DNA from: Gammaproteobacteria bacterium
GTDB taxonomy: Bacteria; Pseudomonadota; Gammaproteobacteria; SZUA-229
Assembly (NCBI GenBank): GCA_029881035.1
Contig: JAOUNI010000012.1
Coordinates: forward strand, 1 to 58,633
DNA length: 58,633 nucleotides
Reading direction: 5' to 3'
Shown one piece after another: positions 54,601-58,633 of the stretch. The stretch's first letter is position 1; every line of letters begins with the position of its first letter. The notes below the pieces were generated by a model that was given only the letters and a program-made list of their open reading frames with translations, made no database searches and was not told the origin of the DNA. The translations under genes were made by a program, and so were the position numbers.

Positions 54601-57461
54601 TCGTTAAGGATAAGGACGGTGTTGAGAAACAGCGATTAACACGCCTTGTTACTAATTCAGGTTCGCCGGTGCGTGCCGAACTGGTTGAAGAATATTCACG
54701 ACTAGTAGCCGATGGTAATTATTCACCAGTTATTGCACTGCGATTGTTTGATCAGAACGGACATCTGGTTAAACCGGGTGCGGTTGGTAACTACGAAGTC
54801 AATGCGCCTTATATAAGTAAACAGGAAATAGATTCGTTGGATAATAATCATCTGACAGGACTGGATCGTAATTCACCGCGCTTTCAGGTAGGTGATGATG
54901 GTATTGCACTAATTGAACTCGAGCCAACAACAGCGACGGGTAAAGTCATCATTAAATTGCCATTTGCCGGTAATCAAGATCAGGAAATCGAGACCTGGCT
55001 GCGGGCAGATCTGCGTGAATGGATACTGGTAGGTCTGGCAGAGGGTACAGCAGGTTACCGTTCGGTCACCGGTAACATGCAAGGATTAAGCGAAACCGAT
55101 CTAGAAGATAAGGCCTATACGGATGGTCGTATTGCTTTCTTTGCTAAAGGTAAAGTTAAAGGTAGCTGGTTGATTACCGCCGCTTATGATTCTGAAAAGG
55201 GTGAGTATGAAACGGATAATCGCGTTAATCAGTTAATCGACCCTGATAGTTATTATACTATTTATGGTGATGGCACCAATCAGCGTTACGATGCTTCCAG
55301 TGCTGAAAAATTGTATTTGAAAATAGAGCGCGAACGGTTTTACGCACTCTATGGCGATTATGATTCCGGCCTAAACGTGACTGAGCTGTCGAAGTTTAGT
55401 CGTCGCATGACAGGATTTAAATCTGAAATGGATACCGGGCTGTTTAGTTACACAGCATTTGCAGCTGAAAATCGTAATAAGTTTATTAAGGATGAATTAC
55501 CCGGTGATGGCACATCAGGGTTATATCGTTTCAGTAACAAAGACCTGGTTATCAATAGTGAAAAAATTATTATTGAAACCCGAGATCGTTTCCGCAGTGA
55601 AGTGATTATTGAATCTAAAACCTTAGCTCGCCATATCGATTACAACATCGATTACCAGGAAGGTACAATTTATTTCCGTCAGCCAATATTAAGCAGAGAT
55701 AGTAACTTCAATCCTGTATTCATAGTTGCAGACTATGAAGTTGAGTCTCCAGTCAAAGGTGGTGTTACAGCGGGGGCACGCGCTGCAGTGAAGCTTCTTG
55801 ACGATGTGCTGGAAGTAGGCGCCAGCGCTGTTCATGATGCAACTTTCGCAGCAGAAAGTGATTTAGTTGGAGTCGATGCAAAACTGGCCATTACCGATGA
55901 AACAAAAGTTAAATTTGAAGCCGCCAGCACTGACGGTGACAATGCTGGTGTCGCCGTTTCAGGTAACGCCATGCTAGCTGAGATCGAACATAACGGCGAA
56001 GAGCTTCAGGGTCGTGTTTACGTTAAACAACAGGATGCCGGATTTGGCATGGGTCAGCAATCAGGTTCACAAACAGGCACACGTAAGCTGGGTGCTGAAG
56101 GTCGTTACAAGTTAACAGAAAAAACATCTGTTAATGCATTGGCTTATCGTGAAGAAAATTTAAACACCACTGCCGAACGAAATGTTACAGAAGCTAATGT
56201 GGCTTATGCACAAGAAGCTTATTCATTAACTGCCGGTGCTCGAATAGCGCGTGATACGAATGGTGCCGGTCAGGCACAGGATTCAGATCTGTTATTGTTA
56301 GGCGCCACAACAAAGTTGTTCGACAACAAATTACGTTTACGTGCAAATAGCGAAAATGCATTGTCATCAGCAAACGCAAGTACTGATTATCCGTCACGTT
56401 ATATTGTTGGTGCCGATTACCTGCTGACGCCCGAGATTGATCTGTTTGCTGAAAATGAATGGACTATGGGTGAAATGCAGGATACCGAAATGACAAGATT
56501 GGGTGTTCGCGCGACACCGTGGCAGGGCGCACAGTTAAATTCGTCGCTGACACGTGACACGCTGGAAAATGGCGAACGTACTTTTGCCAGCATGGGATTA
56601 ACTCAGAGCTTCAGAATTTCTGAGCACTGGACCGGCGATGTTGCGCTGGATAAATCCAAAACGATTCGCGAGCCGGGTGCTGTACCGCTGAATATCAATG
56701 TGCCGATTGCCCAGGGCACGGCCAACGATGACTTTACCGCGGTCTCTACAGGTTTAACCTATCAGGCCGAAACTTACACCGTGAATACGCGACTGGAAAC
56801 GCGCAACGCGGAAACCGAAAATAAAGTGGGTGCGATTGTAAATTGGGAACGTAAACTGATCGATGGCATCGCTTACGCGGCTGCCACGCATTTGTTCGAT
56901 ACTGAGCGTGCCGATGGTTCGTCTTCAATGGATACAGATATTCGCCTGTCATTAGGCTACCGTCCAAATAGTTCAAACTGGATTACGTTAGATCGTCTGG
57001 AATATAAGCTCGATGAAGAAAATAGCGCGCAGGGTGACACCACGCGCCAGCGTAAGCTGGTTAATAATTTAGTTACCAACTACAAACCTGATCACTATAA
57101 TCAGTTAGCGATTAATTACGGCCTGAAATATGTAATCGACAGTTTTGACGGCGACGAATACAACGGCACCACCCAGTTGCTGGGCACCGAGTACCGCCAT
57201 GACTTCACCAGGGTTGTCGATTTTGGTGTCCATGCGCACACCCTGCATTCGGGTAATGCCAATAACTTCCTGTATTCGACCGGTGCCTCCGTTGGCTTCC
57301 AGCTGGCCAGAAATATCTGGCTGAGTCTGGGTTACAACTTCGATGGCTTCGAGGATCGTGACTTCTCCGCTGCCGGTTACACCGCACAGGGTCCCTATCT
57401 GCAATTCCGCATGAAGTTCGATCAGGACACCGGGTCTGAGATCAGCAACTGGCTGAACTAG
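51645..57461 (+). CDS. Giant surface protein with DUF11-like, SdrD_B-like, OmpA-like and beta-barrel regions
   Basis: About 1938 residues from ATG 51645, which begins a signal peptide (MKTRGYWKTLFLSSMLALP, cleavage near TTSA). The open frame extends back to 51477, adding 56 residues. Then come a beta-rich N-region with DLDQNLNPGVQETI and LTETGVDTGIFIGY, a DUF11-like domain (about 361-488), an SdrD_B-like domain (about 498-555, GYxxF-type DKEGLYHFEGVVPGVHVV), an OmpA-like peptidoglycan-binding domain (about 736-855, DDLSMGRAQAVSNFL and GRAKNRRAEL) and a long C-terminal part (about 1120-1938) of repeated amphipathic strands ending LQFRMKF, probably an outer-membrane barrel. OmpA-like domains usually follow barrels; here it precedes. 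It is last in the plus-strand surface operon, with mutL 96 bp beyond. Confidence 0.8.
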   Translation: MKTRGYWKTLFLSSMLALPVTTSAVTPPGTSINNIAAATFDIGGPALVVNSNTVTVTSTIISTPSTITLYQYDPTGAGMVNLAAPTQFASSGPPGTGFVVSPDPTIPLPAVGITTLDANAPISMNPVDVYHAGEPVFILLQDLDQNLNPGVQETIIVTVTSSTGDQEELILTETGVDTGIFIGYVQSASSAVAAFNGVLSLGADDQITVNYVDQYDGTDSSVNSALVDPFGKVFKSNDGSLLDGIVVTLLDGAGNPATVYGDDGISLYPNVITTGGSVTDASGTIYNFPAGGYRFPLLVPGDYQIVLTVPAALTVPSQATIVDLQALPTAPYALDANASFGNVFNVPAGPPMHVDVPVDPKFSYLLLNKSSSKDRAAIGDYIQYTLKLDNTDTVAIANNTVITDILPNGFRYQTSSVLVNGTAAADPIVSPDARNLQFNVGTLLPGESVEVKYVTEISSATANGKAINIAVAVDDLGVASNTAQSSVKIFEDLIKSRSFIVGKVINGECGDDDRNLPGFPDARIYMEDGSYVVTDKEGLYHFEGVVPGVHVVQLDTETIPDNLEIVACEENTRFAGNVYSQFVDVKGGTMWRANFYVRQKDPIKDIASLSLESDLNNEEIKYTVNLSNGRIPVTNYRLMVILPEGVHYIAGSSSIESEQINEPEIIDNILVYRLGDMNSDWQKHLRLRARLRDKADGEIITSAMFTVDTEMKKTVRSQAVKNKLNVKRKKVENRDMVFQAHFKPMGTELTERSKKAIRLIIGDLKGAEVTLNHVVGHTDGDRVAKRSSWLFSTNDDLSMGRAQAVSNFLVRDLGVNADKVKLEGRGSREPIATNATVEGRAKNRRAELYITTKEITDPGSVVLTVPKSEVASAELIGQPVYDIDKKYNLVPQLDQSTISDYDEHWIKNAEPGTEWLMPKKDGSPVIPAVNIAVKYNPADKVELLQNGEPVNPLFNFGTITNKASTVARVYWQGIHLIKGENKFEFVVKDKDGVEKQRLTRLVTNSGSPVRAELVEEYSRLVADGNYSPVIALRLFDQNGHLVKPGAVGNYEVNAPYISKQEIDSLDNNHLTGLDRNSPRFQVGDDGIALIELEPTTATGKVIIKLPFAGNQDQEIETWLRADLREWILVGLAEGTAGYRSVTGNMQGLSETDLEDKAYTDGRIAFFAKGKVKGSWLITAAYDSEKGEYETDNRVNQLIDPDSYYTIYGDGTNQRYDASSAEKLYLKIERERFYALYGDYDSGLNVTELSKFSRRMTGFKSEMDTGLFSYTAFAAENRNKFIKDELPGDGTSGLYRFSNKDLVINSEKIIIETRDRFRSEVIIESKTLARHIDYNIDYQEGTIYFRQPILSRDSNFNPVFIVADYEVESPVKGGVTAGARAAVKLLDDVLEVGASAVHDATFAAESDLVGVDAKLAITDETKVKFEAASTDGDNAGVAVSGNAMLAEIEHNGEELQGRVYVKQQDAGFGMGQQSGSQTGTRKLGAEGRYKLTEKTSVNALAYREENLNTTAERNVTEANVAYAQEAYSLTAGARIARDTNGAGQAQDSDLLLLGATTKLFDNKLRLRANSENALSSANASTDYPSRYIVGADYLLTPEIDLFAENEWTMGEMQDTEMTRLGVRATPWQGAQLNSSLTRDTLENGERTFASMGLTQSFRISEHWTGDVALDKSKTIREPGAVPLNINVPIAQGTANDDFTAVSTGLTYQAETYTVNTRLETRNAETENKVGAIVNWERKLIDGIAYAAATHLFDTERADGSSSMDTDIRLSLGYRPNSSNWITLDRLEYKLDEENSAQGDTTRQRKLVNNLVTNYKPDHYNQLAINYGLKYVIDSFDGDEYNGTTQLLGTEYRHDFTRVVDFGVHAHTLHSGNANNFLYSTGASVGFQLARNIWLSLGYNFDGFEDRDFSAAGYTAQGPYLQFRMKFDQDTGSEISNWLN

Positions 57462-57557
57462 GCGGCTTTGACCAGCCCGTCCTGAGTGTCGCTGGTAATG
57501 CGGCAATCGTGGTATTAATATAACCCGCCCTTACTCCTTATATATAGTGTCAACTTA

Positions 57558-58633
57558 ATGAATCGTAGAATTCAGGCCATGCCTACCCAGCTGGTCAATC
57601 AGATTGCCGCCGGGGAAGTGGTCGAGCGGCCATCCTCGGTGGTAAAAGAACTGCTGGAAAACAGCCTGGATGCACAGGCGACCCGAATCGAAATTGATGT
57701 CGAGCAGGGCGGCATCAAGTCCATCCGCATTCGCGACAACGGCCATGGCATTCATAAAGATGATCTGGTGCTTTCGCTGTCGCCCCATGCCACCAGCAAA
57801 ATCCGCACCATTGAAGAACTGGAAAATGTCATCAGCCTCGGCTTTCGTGGCGAAGCGCTGCCCAGTATCGCCTCGGTCAGTCACCTCAATGTGAAATCGA
57901 AATGGCAGGAGGCCGATCAGGCCTGGCAGATACAGGCGATCAATAGCGAGACGTTTGATATTGCTCCTGCCGCCCTGAACGAAGGCACGGTGATCGAAGT
58001 CAGGGACCTGTTCTTCAACGTGCCGGCCCGGCGTAAATTCCTGAAAACCGAAAAAACCGAGTTTGGCCATCTCGATGAAGTGATCAAAAAAATTGCCCTT
58101 AGTCGGTTTGATGTGGAAATCACCCTGCGCCATAATCAACGGCCAGTCAGGCAGCTGCGAGCCGCTACCGACCGTCTGCAACAGGAAAAACGCATCGCCG
58201 AAGTGTTTGGTCCGGCGTTTATTGAGCAAGCGCTGCACATGGATTTTTCCATCGAAGGCTTTCGCTTATGGGGCTGGGTAGGGCTACCGACGTTCTCGCG
58301 CAGTCAGGCTGACATGCAGTATTTTTACGTCAACGGCCGCATTGTTCGCGACAAGGTAGTCACCCACGCCATTCGTCAGGCCTATCAGGATGTGCTGTTC
58401 CACGGCCGCCACCCTGCTTACATCCTGTTTTTTGAAATCGAACCGTCGGCGGTGGATGTGAATGCGCATCCCGGCAAGCACGAAGTGCGCTTCCGGCAAA
58501 GCCGATCGGTGCATGACTTCCTGTTCCGCGCGATCCACAAATCACTGGCCGATACCCGCCCTCAGGATGATGGCACACATAATATAAGCCACTTCAATAA
58601 CCTTGAGCGACCAGCCGGTGCCCCGGCCATGCC
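57558..58633 (+). CDS. mutL: DNA mismatch repair protein MutL, N-terminal part
   Basis: The first 358 codons are present; the gene runs off the window. The GHKL ATPase domain shows motif I with catalytic Glu in [12 protein letters not shown], motif II DNGHGI, ATSKI and [14 protein letters not shown]. The linker [10 protein letters not shown] and the transducer region with [12 protein letters not shown] and [14 protein letters not shown] follow. MutL couples MutS mismatch recognition to strand incision. ATG 57558 is used; the internal [18 protein letters not shown] at residue 8 is the conserved core start. It normally follows amiC; here it follows the surface island. No terminator separates it from the giant gene. 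Confidence 0.96.
   Translation, partial: MNRRIQAMPTQLVNQIAAGEVVERPSSVVKELLENSLDAQATRIEIDVEQGGIKSIRIRDNGHGIHKDDLVLSLSPHATSKIRTIEELENVISLGFRGEALPSIASVSHLNVKSKWQEADQAWQIQAINSETFDIAPAALNEGTVIEVRDLFFNVPARRKFLKTEKTEFGHLDEVIKKIALSRFDVEITLRHNQRPVRQLRAATDRLQQEKRIAEVFGPAFIEQALHMDFSIEGFRLWGWVGLPTFSRSQADMQYFYVNGRIVRDKVVTHAIRQAYQDVLFHGRHPAYILFFEIEPSAVDVNAHPGKHEVRFRQSRSVHDFLFRAIHKSLADTRPQDDGTHNISHFNNLERPAGAPAM

Noticed and set aside
39415-57557. Mobile element, prophage or integrative island genes inside the surface cluster
   Set aside because: No integrase, transposase, phage gene, tRNA end fragment or long direct repeat was found at the borders.
57555-58238. A 227-codon minus-strand frame opposite mutL
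   Set aside because: MutL motifs are intact on the other strand; this is a GC-rich shadow frame.

Overview
The window is chromosomal DNA of a gammaproteobacterium of moderate GC content. The evidence is gene order and sequence: divergent suhB/trmJ, tig-clpP-clpX-lon-hup-(tRNA-Val, tRNA-Asp)-ppiD, yejABEF, acnB, serS, and the nnr-tsaE-amiC ... mutL series. No rRNA gene, integrase, transposase, plasmid gene or CRISPR array was seen, so the genus cannot be named.

Layout. 1-2.3 kb: 5' end of suhB (minus), a 470-bp spacer holding an inverted-repeat-bounded element, trmJ, a DUF423 membrane protein and yajQ. 2.4-8.1 kb: a minus-strand run of rsmJ, a DUF2892 membrane protein and two cyclic-di-GMP proteins (a membrane GGDEF-EAL protein and a FIST-GGDEF-EAL protein with a degenerate AADEF site). 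8.2-9.8 kb: a small outer-membrane barrel protein divergent from tatD, with a perfect CRP-type palindrome between them. 9.9-12.2 kb: a four-gene operon of two DUF1538 membrane proteins, a P-II-like protein and a CBS-domain protein. This looks like a signal-controlled transport system without an assigned function. 12.2-14.2 kb: folD and a tRNA cluster (Pro, Arg, His, Lys, Leu), preceded by a broken tRNA-Pro copy with about 80 bp of palindromic DNA inside its T-loop.

14.2-22.8 kb: the proteostasis block (trigger factor, ClpP, ClpX, Lon with a heat-shock type promoter, HU, PpiD). 22.9-30.6 kb: a DAACS symporter, fabI and the yejABEF-type peptide importer. 30.7-34.6 kb: a solitary iscR with its own IscR-type box, acnB, crcB and DUF190. 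34.6-39.4 kb: serS, nnr, tsaE and amiC.

39.5-57.5 kb: about 18 kb of cell-surface genes lies between amiC and mutL, which are usually adjacent. The minus-strand arm encodes an unusual chaperone-usher fimbrial system: a DUF1566 protein, a two-domain possible tip adhesin, two single-domain DUF4402 pilin candidates, a PapD-like chaperone and an atypical usher-like protein, with a strong internal terminator between pilin and chaperone. The plus-strand arm encodes three secreted DUF11-like proteins and a giant (about 1940 residue) protein with DUF11-like, SdrD_B-like, OmpA-like and C-terminal beta-barrel regions. A 725-bp divergent regulatory region separates the arms, and several intergenic leaders contain strong RNA hairpins. 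mutL begins at 57558 and runs off the window.

The best candidates for undescribed biology are the DUF1538/P-II/CBS operon, the DUF4402 chaperone-usher plus DUF11/OmpA-barrel surface island, the structured leader of the giant gene, and the interrupted tRNA-Pro.
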